DNA of 64,000 bases from Streptomyces sp. JH34 (GCF_029428875.1 NZ_JAJSOO010000001.1:1302001-1366000), one strand, 5' to 3'. Numbered from the stretch's first letter, positions 48,912-58,065 are shown. Numbers and translations: made by a program. The notes: a model not told the origin generated them from the letters alone.

Positions 48912-50204
48912 ATGGAGTCACGCACTGCCGCGTCGGCGCGGCCGGGGAACGACCCGCGTCCCGCGGTGACCGAGCGCCAGGTCCACCGCGCGCGGGAGGC
49001 CCGGATGGCGGGCCGGCGCACGGCGGACGTCCCGCGCGCGGAGATCGACGCCTCCTGGGACCGCGCGGTGCGCAGCGGGATCGATCCCGAGCAATCGACG
49101 GAGAGCAGGCTGCTGGAGGCGGACGAGATCGAGCACCGGCGCAGGAGCACGGCGCTCGGCGAGGTCATGCCCCTGCTCCGGGAGGGGCTGGCCTCGATAG
49201 CGGACGCGACGCAGCAGATCATGGTCGTCACCGACACCGAGGGCCGGGTGCTGTGGCGCCAGGGTCACGCGGCCGTGATGCGCCGGGCCAAGGACATCTG
49301 TCTCGAGGAAGGCGCCTCCTGGGCGGAGTCGGCGACGGGGACGAACGCGATCGGCACCGCGCTCGCCGCGCGCGTCCCGGTGCAGGTGCACTCGGCCGAG
49401 CACTTCGTCCGGGCCCTGCACGGCTGGACCTGTGCGGCGGCGCCGGTGCGGGACCCACGGGACGGCAGGCTCATGGGCATCGTCGACATCAGCGGGCCCG
49501 CCTCCACCTTCCACCCGACGACGCTGGCCCTGGTCGGTTCGGTCGCCGCGCTGGCGGAGAGCGAGCTGCGCAGCCGGCATCTGGTGGCGATCGAGCGGCT
49601 GCGTTCGGTGGCCGCCCCGATCCTGTGCCGGCTGGGCGGCCGTGCGCTGGTGGTGGACACCCACGGCTGGCTGGCCGCCGTCAGCGGTATGCCGCCCGTG
49701 GACCGGCTGCCCCTGCCGAAGTCGCTCGAGCCGGGCCCGGTGTGGCTGGCCTCGCTCGGGATGTGCCGGGTGGAGCCGCTGCCCGGCGGCTGGCTGGTGC
49801 AGGTCGCGGAGGGCGCGCACGACCACCCGCCGCGCCGGGTGGTGCTCGACCTCGGCCGGGAGCGGGGGCTCGCGGTCCATGTGACCGGCCCCGTGGACAG
49901 CTGGACACGCCGGCTGTCACCCCGGCACGCCGAGCTGCTGTACGCGCTGGCCCTGCACCGCGAGGGGCGGACGGCGGCGGAGCTGGCCGAGGACGTCTTC
50001 GGTGACGCGAGCAGGACGGTGACGGTGCGGGCCGAGATATCCCGGATCCGGCGCCATCTCGCGGAGGTGCTGGCGCACCGCCCGTACCGCTTCCGTGAGG
50101 GGGTGGAGGTGGAGGTGGTCCACCCTGACGCGCCGGCCGATCTGCTGCCCCGCTCGACTGCTCCGGTGGTGGTCAGAGCGCGTACGCCGACGGGGACGCC
50201 CTGA
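48912..50204 (+). CDS. GAF-domain transcriptional regulator
   Basis: 430 residues. An N-terminal helical part (SWDRAVRSGIDPEQ) precedes a GAF sensor (IMVVTDTEGRVLWRQGH, EEGASWAESATGTNAIGTALAARVPVQVHSAEHFVRALHGWTCAAAPVRDPRDGRLMGIVDISG). This is typical of acetoin/AcoR-like or nitrosative sensors. The C-terminus contains a helix-turn-helix (RLSPRHAELLYALALHREGRTAAELAEDVFGDASRTVTVRAEISRIRRHL). No AAA+ domain is present. Streptomycetes carry several such proteins; the signal is unknown. Confidence 0.85.
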   Translation: MESRTAASARPGNDPRPAVTERQVHRAREARMAGRRTADVPRAEIDASWDRAVRSGIDPEQSTESRLLEADEIEHRRRSTALGEVMPLLREGLASIADATQQIMVVTDTEGRVLWRQGHAAVMRRAKDICLEEGASWAESATGTNAIGTALAARVPVQVHSAEHFVRALHGWTCAAAPVRDPRDGRLMGIVDISGPASTFHPTTLALVGSVAALAESELRSRHLVAIERLRSVAAPILCRLGGRALVVDTHGWLAAVSGMPPVDRLPLPKSLEPGPVWLASLGMCRVEPLPGGWLVQVAEGAHDHPPRRVVLDLGRERGLAVHVTGPVDSWTRRLSPRHAELLYALALHREGRTAAELAEDVFGDASRTVTVRAEISRIRRHLAEVLAHRPYRFREGVEVEVVHPDAPADLLPRSTAPVVVRARTPTGTP

Positions 50205-50252
50205 GTGGCCCCGGTGTGGGCGGGGTGCGGCGGGCGTGGTTCTCTGACGGCC

Positions 50253-50846
50253 ATGAGCGACTCCACGCACTCCGCGCCCACCGTCTCGGACGTGACCGTC
50301 TGGTCCCTGGAACAGACGTCGCCCGCTGATCTGAGCCCCGCCGCCGCGCCCCCGGAGGGAGTGACGGTCACACGTTCCCGGACGCCGCTGCCGGAGTTCA
50401 GCCGGTTCCTCTACACCGCGGTGGGCGGAGACGTCCGGTGGACCGACCGGCTGGGGCTGACGTACGCGCAGTGGCAGGAGATCCTGGACCGTCCGGGGGC
50501 CGAGACCTGGGTGGCGTACGAGCACGGCACGCCGGCCGGGTTCATCGAGCTCGACGCCCAGGAGGACGGGGCCGTGGAGATCGTGTACTTCGGTCTGATC
50601 CCGGCCTTCCGCGGGCGCCGTATCGGCGGTCATCTTCTGTCGTACGGTGTGGCCCGGGCGTGGGACCTGGCCGAACGGCATCCCGGGCGGAGGCCCACCG
50701 AGCGGGTGTGGGTGCACACGTGCTCGAACGACGGCCCGCACGCGATGGACAACTACCGGCGGCGCGGTTTCCGGCTGTTCGACACCAAGGTCGAGCAGGA
50801 GCCCGACGTCGAGAACCCCGGCCCCTGGCCCGGTGCGCGCGCCTGA
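50253..50846 (+). CDS. GNAT-family N-acetyltransferase
   Basis: A 197-residue acetyltransferase: acetyl-CoA binding segment VEIVYFGLIPAFRGRRIGGHLLSYGVARAWDL with the R-x-x-R/G-x-G/A pattern, followed by VWVHTCSNDGPHAMDNYRRRGFRLFDTKVEQE. The N-terminal 40 residues are Ser/Thr/Pro-rich. Substrate unknown. Confidence 0.9.
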   Translation: MSDSTHSAPTVSDVTVWSLEQTSPADLSPAAAPPEGVTVTRSRTPLPEFSRFLYTAVGGDVRWTDRLGLTYAQWQEILDRPGAETWVAYEHGTPAGFIELDAQEDGAVEIVYFGLIPAFRGRRIGGHLLSYGVARAWDLAERHPGRRPTERVWVHTCSNDGPHAMDNYRRRGFRLFDTKVEQEPDVENPGPWPGARA

Positions 50847-50979
50847 TCGCACCGCCCTTTGTCGCCTTGTCGACAGAGCGGGCGTGACGGGCGCCACAGC
50901 GTCTCACATTCCGGGACCATCCCGTCCACATGATGGATCGTGGTGGACTGGCCCGAGATCCGCGTGACACGCTTCCGTC

Positions 50980-51063
50980 ATGTCCGGAACTGGAATTGCC
51001 TTGGTGAGTCGGCGGCACGTCGACCTCGGCCGCATGTCCAGCGCCATCTGTCCGGTCCGCTGA
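50980..51063 (+). CDS. Cysteine-type leader peptide upstream of sulfite reductase
   Basis: A 27-residue ORF starting MSGTGIALVS and ending RRHVDLGRMSSAICPVR. From memory, very similar short peptides (RHVDLGRM-S-A-xC) are annotated as putative leader peptides before sulfur-assimilation genes in other streptomycetes. It contains one Cys near the end and stops 115 bases before the sulfite reductase start. This suits a translation-dependent attenuator that senses cysteine supply. No clear ribosome site precedes it. The rest of the 50847-51177 gap holds no other gene. Confidence 0.7.
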   Translation: MSGTGIALVSRRHVDLGRMSSAICPVR

Positions 51064-51177
51064 GCGTTACCAGCACCGCGATCTCCTGAACCAGCTCCAT
51101 CCCCCTGCGCACCGCCGCGCCTCACGCGAGTGTGCAGTTCAGAGCCGCCCTCCTGCAGTCCCGAAGGACGTATAGCC

Positions 51178-52875
51178 ATGGCCGCCACCCCCGAGAAGCC
51201 TGCTACCGCCACGCCCCGCCGCAAGGCCGGACGTCACCGTGGTGAAGGTCAGTGGGCCATGGGTCACTTCACCCCGCTGAACGGCAACGAGCAGTTCAAG
51301 AAGGACGACGACAGTCTCAACGTGCGGACACGCATCGAGACGATCTACTCGAAGCGCGGATTCGACTCCATCGACCCCAACGACCTGCGTGGACGCATGC
51401 GCTGGTGGGGGCTGTACACCCAGCGCCGCCCCGGGATCGACGGCGGCAAGACCGCCGTGCTGGAGCCGGAGGAGCTGGACGACCGCTACTTCATGCTGCG
51501 CGTGCGCATCGACGGCGGAAGGCTGACCACCGCTCAGCTGCGCGTCATCGGCGAGATCTCCGAGGAGTACGCGCGCGGCACCGCCGACATCACCGACCGG
51601 CAGAACGTCCAGCTGCACTGGATCCGCATCGAGGACGTCCCGGCGATCTGGGAGAAGCTCGAGGCCGTCGGGCTCTCGACGACCGAGGCGTGCGGCGACT
51701 GCCCCCGTGTGATCATCGGCTCGCCGGTGGCCGGTATCGCCGCCGACGAGATCATCGACGGCACGCCCGCGGTCGACGAGATCCACGAGCGCTACATCGG
51801 CAGCAAGGAATTCTCGAACCTGCCCCGCAAGTTCAAGACCGCGATCTCCGGCTCGCCGGTCCAGGACGTGGTGCACGAGATCAACGACATCGCGTTCGTG
51901 GGCGTCGACCACCCCGAGCACGGCCCCGGCTTCGACCTGTGGGTGGGCGGCGGGCTCTCGACCAACCCGCGGTTCGCCGAGCGCCTCGGCGCCTGGGTGC
52001 CGCTGGACGAGGTCCCCGACGTCTGGGCGGGTGTCGTCGGGATCTTCCGCGACTACGGCTACCGCCGGCTGCGTACGCGCGCCCGTCTGAAGTTCCTGAT
52101 GGCCGACTGGGGTCCGGAGAAGTTCCGCCAGATCCTCCAGGACGAATACCTCAAGCGCCCGATGCTGGACGGGCCGCCGCCCGCGCAGCCCTCCTCCCGC
52201 TGGCGCGACCACATCGGTGTGCACGCCCAGCAGGACGGCCGCTTCTACGTGGGCTTCGCCCCGCGCGTAGGCCGGGTGGACGGCTCCACCCTGGCCAAGA
52301 TCGCCGATCTGGCCGAGGCGCACGGCTCGGGCCGGGTGCGCACCACCGTCGAGCAGAAGATGCTGATCCTGGACGTCGAGCGGGACCAGGTCGACTCCCT
52401 GACAGCCGGGCTGGAGGCTCTGGACTTCCAGGTGAACGCCTCCCCGTTCCGGCGCGGCACGATGGCCTGCACCGGCATCGAGTTCTGCAAGCTGGCGATC
52501 GTCGAGACGAAGGCGCGCGGCGCCGCGCTCATCGACGAACTGGAGCGCCGCATGCCGGACTTCGAGGAGCCGCTCTCCATCAACATCAACGGCTGCCCCA
52601 ACGCCTGCGCCCGCATCCAGACCGCGGACATCGGCCTCAAGGGCCAGCTGATGCTGGACGGCGACGGCAACCAGGTCGAGGGCTACCAGGTGCACCTCGG
52701 CGGCGCTCTCGGCCTGGAGGCCGGATTCGGCCGCAAGGTCCGCGGCCTGAAGGTCACCTCCGCCGAACTCCCGGACTACGTCGAGCGGGTGCTCGGCAAC
52801 TTCCAGGAGCAGCGCGAGGACGGCGAGCGCTTCGCGACGTGGGCGGCGCGCGCCGACGCGGAGTCGCTGTCATGA
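51178..52875 (+). CDS. Siroheme sulfite (ferredoxin) reductase
   Basis: A 565-residue nitrite/sulfite reductase-family enzyme. Two ferrodoxin-like NIR_SIR halves flank the siroheme/4Fe-4S domains; cluster ligands are C-TGIEF-C and, later, C-PNA-C in NINGCPNACAR. The active-site basic residues occur in ITDRQNVQLHWIR. It reduces sulfite to sulfide with six electrons. As first structural gene of the sulfur operon, and with APS reductase downstream, it is a sulfite rather than nitrite reductase. ATG 51178 follows GAAGGAC. Confidence 0.93.
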   Translation: MAATPEKPATATPRRKAGRHRGEGQWAMGHFTPLNGNEQFKKDDDSLNVRTRIETIYSKRGFDSIDPNDLRGRMRWWGLYTQRRPGIDGGKTAVLEPEELDDRYFMLRVRIDGGRLTTAQLRVIGEISEEYARGTADITDRQNVQLHWIRIEDVPAIWEKLEAVGLSTTEACGDCPRVIIGSPVAGIAADEIIDGTPAVDEIHERYIGSKEFSNLPRKFKTAISGSPVQDVVHEINDIAFVGVDHPEHGPGFDLWVGGGLSTNPRFAERLGAWVPLDEVPDVWAGVVGIFRDYGYRRLRTRARLKFLMADWGPEKFRQILQDEYLKRPMLDGPPPAQPSSRWRDHIGVHAQQDGRFYVGFAPRVGRVDGSTLAKIADLAEAHGSGRVRTTVEQKMLILDVERDQVDSLTAGLEALDFQVNASPFRRGTMACTGIEFCKLAIVETKARGAALIDELERRMPDFEEPLSININGCPNACARIQTADIGLKGQLMLDGDGNQVEGYQVHLGGALGLEAGFGRKVRGLKVTSAELPDYVERVLGNFQEQREDGERFATWAARADAESLS

Positions 52876-53051
52876 GCGAACGAGCGGCGCCGTTCTACTG
52901 CCCGTACTGCGGCGACGAGGACCTGCGCCCCCACGAGAGCGGACACGGCGCCTGGGAATGTGCTTCCTGCAATCGCGCGTTCCAGCTCAAGTTCCTGGGC
53001 CTGCTGACCCAGGGGCTGAAGCGCAACGACGTGGAAGGGGACGGGACATGA
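52872..53051 (+). CDS. Small zinc-ribbon protein of the sulfur operon
   Basis: 59 residues with two CxxC knuckles, CPYC and CASC, and a short hydrophobic C-terminal helix (FQLKFLGLLTQGL). It overlaps the sulfite reductase stop by ATGA and the cysH start likewise, so it is locked in the operon. From memory, equivalents occur at this place in other actinobacteria; an electron-transfer or cluster-assembly role for the reductases is a guess. Confidence 0.85.
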   Translation: MSERAAPFYCPYCGDEDLRPHESGHGAWECASCNRAFQLKFLGLLTQGLKRNDVEGDGT

Positions 53052-53764
53052 CGGACACTCTGCAAGCTTCCGAGCTCACCGACGAGGCCCTCAAGGACCT
53101 GGCGGTGCGCGCCGGGCGCGACCTGGAGGACGCCTCCGCGAGCGACATCCTCCGGTGGGCCGCCGACACCTTCGGCAAGCGCTTCTGCGTCACCTCCTCC
53201 ATGGAGGACGCGGTCGTCGCGCACCTGGCCTCCCGGGTCTTCCCCGGCGTGGACGTCGTCTTCCTGGACACCGGATACCACTTCGAGGAGACGATCGGCA
53301 CACGGGACGCGGTGGAGGCCGTGATGGACGTCAACCTCATCACGCTGACGCCGCGTCAGTCGGTGGCCGAGCAGGACGCCGAGTACGGGCCGCAGCTGCA
53401 CGACCGCGACCCCGACCTGTGCTGCGCGCTGCGCAAGGTCAAGCCCCTGGAGGAGGGGCTGACGGCATACGCGGCCTGGGCGACCGGACTGCGCCGCGAC
53501 GAGTCCCCCACCCGGGCGAACACCCCGGTCGTGGGCTGGGACGAAAAGCGCCGCAAGGTCAAGGTCTCGCCCATCGCCCGCTGGACCCAGGACGACGTGG
53601 ACGCCTACGTCGCCGAGCACGGCGTACTGACCAACCCGCTGCTGACGGACGGCTACGCCTCGGTCGGCTGCGCGCCCTGCACCAGGCGGGTGCTGGAGGG
53701 CGAGGACGCACGGGCCGGCCGCTGGGCCGGGCGCGGCAAGACCGAATGCGGGCTGCACGGCTGA
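53048..53764 (+). CDS. cysH: Adenylyl-sulfate (APS) reductase
   Basis: A 238-residue PAPS-reductase-family enzyme. The PP-loop SSMEDAVVAHL, LDTGYHFEET and the cysteine pairs DLCCALRKVKPL and GCAPCTR are present. The two Cys pairs mark the 4Fe-4S APS-reducing type rather than the PAPS type. The catalytic Cys near the C-terminus is ECGLHG. It overlaps the upstream zinc-ribbon gene. Confidence 0.95.
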   Translation: MTDTLQASELTDEALKDLAVRAGRDLEDASASDILRWAADTFGKRFCVTSSMEDAVVAHLASRVFPGVDVVFLDTGYHFEETIGTRDAVEAVMDVNLITLTPRQSVAEQDAEYGPQLHDRDPDLCCALRKVKPLEEGLTAYAAWATGLRRDESPTRANTPVVGWDEKRRKVKVSPIARWTQDDVDAYVAEHGVLTNPLLTDGYASVGCAPCTRRVLEGEDARAGRWAGRGKTECGLHG

Positions 53765-53787
53765 TGACGACTGATCAGGAGATATCG

Positions 53788-54333
53788 ATGAGCGTGACGG
53801 AGACGGGAGCCACCGTCTGGCTCACCGGTCTGCCGAGCGCCGGCAAGACCACCATCGCCTACGAGCTGGCGGGCCGACTGCGTGCCGACGGACACCGGGT
53901 CGAGGTGCTCGACGGCGACGAGATCCGGGAGTTCCTCTCCGCGGGTCTCGGCTTCTCCCGCGAGGACCGGCACACCAACGTGGGCCGGATCGGCTTCGTC
54001 GCCGAACTGCTCGCCGCCAACGGCGTGAAGGTCCTCGTCCCGGTCATCGCCCCCTACGCCGACAGCCGTGAAGCGGTGCGCAAGCGTCATCAGCAGGAGG
54101 GCACCGCGTATCTGGAGGTGCACGTCGCGACCCCGGTCGAGGTGTGCTCCGAACGCGATGTGAAGGGGCTGTACGCCAAGCAGGCAGCGGGCGAGATCAG
54201 TGGTCTCACCGGGGTCGACGACCCCTACGAGGCGCCCGAGTCACCGGATCTGCGGATCGAGTCGCACCAGCAGACCGTGCAGGAGTCCGCAGCGGCGCTC
54301 CGTGCGCTGCTCACCGAGAGGGGCCTGGCATGA
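53788..54333 (+). CDS. cysC: Adenylyl-sulfate kinase
   Basis: A 181-residue APS kinase: P-loop GLPSAGKTT, DGDEIREFLSAGLGFSREDRHTNVGRIGFVAELL, and VHVATPVEVCSERDVKGLYAKQAAGEISGLTGVDDPYEAPESPD. ATG 53788 is chosen because AGGAG precedes it; an ATG at 53764 overlapping the cysH stop is in frame. PAPS may serve sulfotransferases, since the reductase uses APS. Confidence 0.94.
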   Translation: MSVTETGATVWLTGLPSAGKTTIAYELAGRLRADGHRVEVLDGDEIREFLSAGLGFSREDRHTNVGRIGFVAELLAANGVKVLVPVIAPYADSREAVRKRHQQEGTAYLEVHVATPVEVCSERDVKGLYAKQAAGEISGLTGVDDPYEAPESPDLRIESHQQTVQESAAALRALLTERGLA

Positions 54334-55265
54334 GCACCGTCGCCACCGTGCCGGACGGCACCGTCAATCCGTACGCGCTGAGCCACCTGGACTCCCTCGA
54401 GTCCGAGGCGGTGCACATCTTCCGTGAGGTGGCGGGGGAGTTCGAGCGGCCGGTGATCCTCTTCTCCGGCGGCAAGGACTCGATCCTGATGCTGCACCTG
54501 GCGCTGAAGGCGTTCGCGCCGGCGCCCATCCCCTTCGCCCTGCTGCACGTGGACACCGGGCACAACTTCCCCGAGGTCCTCGACTACCGCGACCGCACCG
54601 TCGAGAAGCACGGGCTGCGCCTGCACGTCGCCTCCGTCCAGGAGTACATCGACGCGGGCAAGCTCCGTGAGCGTCCCGACGGCACCCGCAACCCGCTGCA
54701 GACGGTCCCGCTCACCGAGGCCATCCAGCGGCACCGCTTCGACGCCGTGTTCGGCGGCGGGCGGCGCGACGAGGAGAAGGCACGGGCCAAGGAGCGCGTG
54801 TTCTCGCTCCGCGACGAGTTCTCGCAGTGGGACCCCCGCCGCCAGCGCCCCGAGCTGTGGCAGCTCTACAACGGCCGTCACGCCGCCGGCGAGCACGTCC
54901 GGGTGTTCCCCATCTCCAACTGGACCGAGCTCGACGTCTGGCAGTACATCGAGCGTGAGGGCATCGAGCTCCCGGAGATCTACTTCGCCCACGAGCGTGA
55001 GGTCTTCAGCCGTTCCGGCATGTGGCTGACCGCGGGCGGATGGGGCGGCCCCAAGGACCACGAGAGGACCGAGACCCGCCTGGTGCGCTACCGCACCGTC
55101 GGCGACATGTCCTGCACCGGCGCCGTCGACTCCGACGCCACCACCCTGGACGCCGTGATCACCGAGATCGCCGCCTCCCGCCTCACCGAGCGGGGCGCGA
55201 CCCGCGCCGACGACAAGATGTCCGAGGCCGCGATGGAAGACCGCAAGCGCGAGGGGTACTTCTAG
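54330..55265 (+). CDS. cysD: Sulfate adenylyltransferase subunit 2
   Basis: A 311-residue ATP sulfurylase small subunit: PP-loop VILFSGGKDSILMLHLALKAF, LLHVDTGHNFPEVLDYRD, FGGGRRDEEKARAKER, RVFPISNWTELDVWQYI and MSCTGAVDSDA near the end. It overlaps cysC by ATGA and works with CysN. Confidence 0.96.
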   Translation: MSTVATVPDGTVNPYALSHLDSLESEAVHIFREVAGEFERPVILFSGGKDSILMLHLALKAFAPAPIPFALLHVDTGHNFPEVLDYRDRTVEKHGLRLHVASVQEYIDAGKLRERPDGTRNPLQTVPLTEAIQRHRFDAVFGGGRRDEEKARAKERVFSLRDEFSQWDPRRQRPELWQLYNGRHAAGEHVRVFPISNWTELDVWQYIEREGIELPEIYFAHEREVFSRSGMWLTAGGWGGPKDHERTETRLVRYRTVGDMSCTGAVDSDATTLDAVITEIAASRLTERGATRADDKMSEAAMEDRKREGYF

Positions 55266-55267
55266 AA

Positions 55268-56620
55268 ATGACCACATCCATCCAGCCGGCAGAGCAGCTC
55301 TCGGCCACCACCCTCCTGCGGTTCGCCACGGCGGGGTCCGTCGACGACGGCAAGTCCACCCTCGTCGGGCGCCTGCTGCACGACTCCAAGTCGGTCCTGA
55401 CCGACCAACTGGAGGCCGTGGCACTGGCCTCCACGAACCGCGGCCAGGAAGCGCCGGATCTGGCGCTCCTCACCGACGGGCTGCGGGCGGAGCGCGAGCA
55501 GGGCATCACCATCGACGTGGCCTACCGCTACTTCGCCACGCCGCGGCGCCGGTTCATCCTCGCGGACACCCCCGGCCATGTGCAGTACACCCGCAACATG
55601 GTCACCGGCGCGTCCACCGCCGAGCTGGCGGTCGTCCTGGTCGACGCCCGCAACGGCGTGGTCGAGCAGACCCGCCGGCACGCCGCGGTCGCCGCCCTGC
55701 TGCGCGTCCCGCACGTCGTCCTCGCCGTGAACAAGATGGACCTCGTGGACTACGCGGAGCCCGTGTTCGCCGCGATCGCCGAGGAGTTCACCGCGTACGC
55801 CGCCTCCCTCGGCGTCCCGGAGATCACCGCGATCCCGATCTCGGCCCTGGCCGGCGACAACGTCGTCGAACCGTCCGCCCACATGGACTGGTACGGCGGC
55901 CCGACGGTCCTGGAGCACCTGGAGACGGTGCCGGTCAGCCACGACCTGACCGAGTGCCACGCGCGTTTCCCCGTGCAGTACGTCATCCGCCCCCAGACCG
56001 CCGACCACCCCGACTACCGGGGATACGCCGGCCAGATCGCCGCCGGGGTGCTCCGGGTCGGCGAGCGGGTCGCGGTGCTGCCGTCCGGGCGCACCACGAC
56101 GATCGAGGGTATCGACGCGCTCGGCGAGAGCGTCGACATCGCCTGGGCCCCGCAGTCGGTGACGATCCGGCTCGCCGACGACATCGACGTCTCGCGCGGC
56201 GACCTGATCGCGCCGGCGGACGACGCCCCCGCCGTGACGCAGGACGTCGAGGCGACCGTCTGCCACGTGGCCGACCAGCCGCTCACCGTGGGGCAGCGGG
56301 TGCTGCTCAAGCACACCACCCGCACGGTGAAGGCGATCGTCAAGGACATCCCGTCGCGGCTCACGCTGGACGACCTCTCCCAGCACCCGGCTCCCGGCAA
56401 GCTGGTGGCCAACGACATCGGCCGGGTCGTGGTGCGTACCGCCGAGCCGCTCGCGCTCGACGCCTACGCGGACTCTCGGCGCACCGGATCGTTCCTGCTG
56501 ATCGACCCCGCGGACGGCACGACGCTGACGGCCGGCATGGCGGGCGCCTCGTTCGCCTCCGAGGCCGACGAAGACGCCGACGCCGGCACCTCGGCCGAGG
56601 ACGCGGAGTGGGACTTCTGA
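55268..56620 (+). CDS. cysN: Sulfate adenylyltransferase subunit 1 (GTPase)
   Basis: A 450-residue elongation-factor-like GTPase: G1 AGSVDDGKST, switch EREQGITIDVAYRYF, G3 DTPGHVQYTRNM and G4 NKMD, followed by the two beta-barrel domains. There is no fused APS kinase; CysC is separate. The C-terminus is acidic (EADEDADAGTSAEDAEWDF). GTP hydrolysis drives APS formation by CysD. Confidence 0.96.
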   Translation: MTTSIQPAEQLSATTLLRFATAGSVDDGKSTLVGRLLHDSKSVLTDQLEAVALASTNRGQEAPDLALLTDGLRAEREQGITIDVAYRYFATPRRRFILADTPGHVQYTRNMVTGASTAELAVVLVDARNGVVEQTRRHAAVAALLRVPHVVLAVNKMDLVDYAEPVFAAIAEEFTAYAASLGVPEITAIPISALAGDNVVEPSAHMDWYGGPTVLEHLETVPVSHDLTECHARFPVQYVIRPQTADHPDYRGYAGQIAAGVLRVGERVAVLPSGRTTTIEGIDALGESVDIAWAPQSVTIRLADDIDVSRGDLIAPADDAPAVTQDVEATVCHVADQPLTVGQRVLLKHTTRTVKAIVKDIPSRLTLDDLSQHPAPGKLVANDIGRVVVRTAEPLALDAYADSRRTGSFLLIDPADGTTLTAGMAGASFASEADEDADAGTSAEDAEWDF

Positions 56621-56757
56621 TGATCACCGATTTCTTCTCGACCTTCGCGAAGGAGGGCGGCCGGGTCGGCAGCGGCGCCCTCGGGTGGGGGTGCCCCCTG
56701 GTCGAGCGAAGCCGAGAGCTCGGGGGAGGACTGGGCGGGGTCGGGCGATGTGCGTGA
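56620..56757 (+). CDS. Possible small ORF after cysN, overrun by a repeat
   Basis: An ATG overlapping the cysN stop opens MITDFFSTFAKEGGRVGSGA and continues 25 residues through a dispersed Streptomyces repeat (56683-56729) before TGA. The first 14 residues could be the head of an old peptide; the rest is repeat-derived. Probably not a functional gene. Confidence 0.25.
   Translation: MITDFFSTFAKEGGRVGSGALGWGCPLVERSRELGGGLGGVGRCA
56683..56729. repeat. Dispersed streptomycete palindromic repeat
   Basis: A G-rich element with CCCCC (56694-56698) and CGGGGG arms around GTCGAGCGAAGCCGAGAGCT. I recognise this CGAGCGAAGCCGAGAG core as one scattered between streptomycete genes. It forms an imperfect hairpin and may act as a terminator or processing site between the cys and sulfonate-transport halves. 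A CCGCACCG tandem follows near 56790-56815. Confidence 0.65.
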
Positions 56758-56902
56758 AGACGTACGCGCACTGCCCGCGCGCCCGCTCGTACCGCCCGCA
56801 CCGCCCGCACCGCCCGTTCAGACGAAGACCTGCCGACCGCCCGGCCGCGCCACCCGACTCCGGGAGGACGTGAGTACCGGGCCTACGAGAGGAAACCCTC
56901 CC

Positions 56903-58018
56903 GTGCGTGCCACCCGTACCACCCTGCGCCGCGGCCTCGCCGCCGCCGCCGCATCGTCACTGCTCGCCGTGGCGGCCACCGCCTGCGGCTACGGCTCCCA
57001 GGCGAAGGACGACGACGCCGCGAAGTCGAACGCCTCCGCCGGTGGGAAGAAGCTCTCGGCCGACACCGTGAAGATCGGCTACTTCCCGAACCTCACGCAC
57101 GCCACCGCCCTGGTCGGCATCCAGGAAGGCCTCATCGCCAAGGAGCTGGGCCGCACCTCGGTCAAGCCCTCGACCTTCAACGCGGGGCCCTCCGAGATCG
57201 AGGCGCTCAACGCGGGTTCGATCGACATCGGCTTCATCGGCCCCTCCCCCTCGATCAACGGCTACGCCAAGTCCAAGGGCCAGAGCCTGCGCATCATCGG
57301 AGGCTCGGCCTCCGGCGGCGTGAAGCTCGTCGTCGACCCGAAGAAGATCAAGACCCTGGACGACCTCAAGGGCAAGAAGATCGCCACCCCCCAGCTCGGC
57401 AACACGCAGGACGTGGCGTTCCTCAACTGGATCTCCGAGAAGGGCTGGAAGGTCGACGCCCAGAGCGGCAAGGGCGACGTCTCGGTGGTCCGCTCGGACA
57501 ACAAGGTGACCCCGGACGCCTTCAAGTCCGGTTCGTTGGACGGCGCCTGGGTCCCGGAGCCGACCGCGTCCAAGCTGGTCGCCGAGGGCGGCAAGGTCCT
57601 GCTCGACGAGTCGACGCTGTGGCCGGACGACAAGTTCGTCATCACGAACATCATCGTGTCGCAGAAGTTCCTCTCCGAGCACCCGGACGTCGTCGACGCG
57701 GTGCTGCGGGGCACGGTGCGGACCAACAAGTGGATCAACGCCAACCCCGACAAGGCGAAGGCCTCGGCCAACTCGGCGCTGGAGAAGCTGAGCGGCAAGG
57801 CGCTGCCCGCCGAGGTCCTCGACCCGGCGTGGGAGTCCATCCAGATCACGGACGACCCGCTGGCCGCCACGCTCCAGGCGCAGGCGGACCACGCGGTCGG
57901 GGCGGGTCTGCTCGAGAAGCCCGACCTGGGCGGCATCTACGACCTGAAGCCGCTGAACAAGATCCTGAAGGCCGAGGGGCAGCCCGAGGTCGCCGACGCC
58001 GGTCTCGGCGCCGAGTAA
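56903..58018 (+). CDS. ABC transporter substrate-binding lipoprotein (aliphatic sulfonate type)
   Basis: A 371-residue SsuA/TauA-like protein. A basic start and hydrophobic segment end in VAATACGYGS, a lipoprotein-type cysteine. The mature part shows VKIGYFPNLTHATALVGIQEGLIAKELG, FNAGPSEIEALNAGSIDIGFIGPSPSINGYAKS and KKIATPQLGNTQDVAFLNWI. GTG 56903 has AGAGGA upstream. Its position between cysN and ABC genes fits uptake of sulfonates (or sulfate esters) as sulfur source. Confidence 0.9.
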   Translation: MRATRTTLRRGLAAAAASSLLAVAATACGYGSQAKDDDAAKSNASAGGKKLSADTVKIGYFPNLTHATALVGIQEGLIAKELGRTSVKPSTFNAGPSEIEALNAGSIDIGFIGPSPSINGYAKSKGQSLRIIGGSASGGVKLVVDPKKIKTLDDLKGKKIATPQLGNTQDVAFLNWISEKGWKVDAQSGKGDVSVVRSDNKVTPDAFKSGSLDGAWVPEPTASKLVAEGGKVLLDESTLWPDDKFVITNIIVSQKFLSEHPDVVDAVLRGTVRTNKWINANPDKAKASANSALEKLSGKALPAEVLDPAWESIQITDDPLAATLQAQADHAVGAGLLEKPDLGGIYDLKPLNKILKAEGQPEVADAGLGAE

Positions 58019-58065
58019 CCACCGACCACACCAGGATCCCCGAAGACTCCCAGGAGGTGACGACC

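Noticed and set aside
50847..51177. A riboswitch upstream of the sulfite reductase gene
   Set aside because: No SAM- or other riboswitch core was recognisable, and the short leader ORF explains the gap better.
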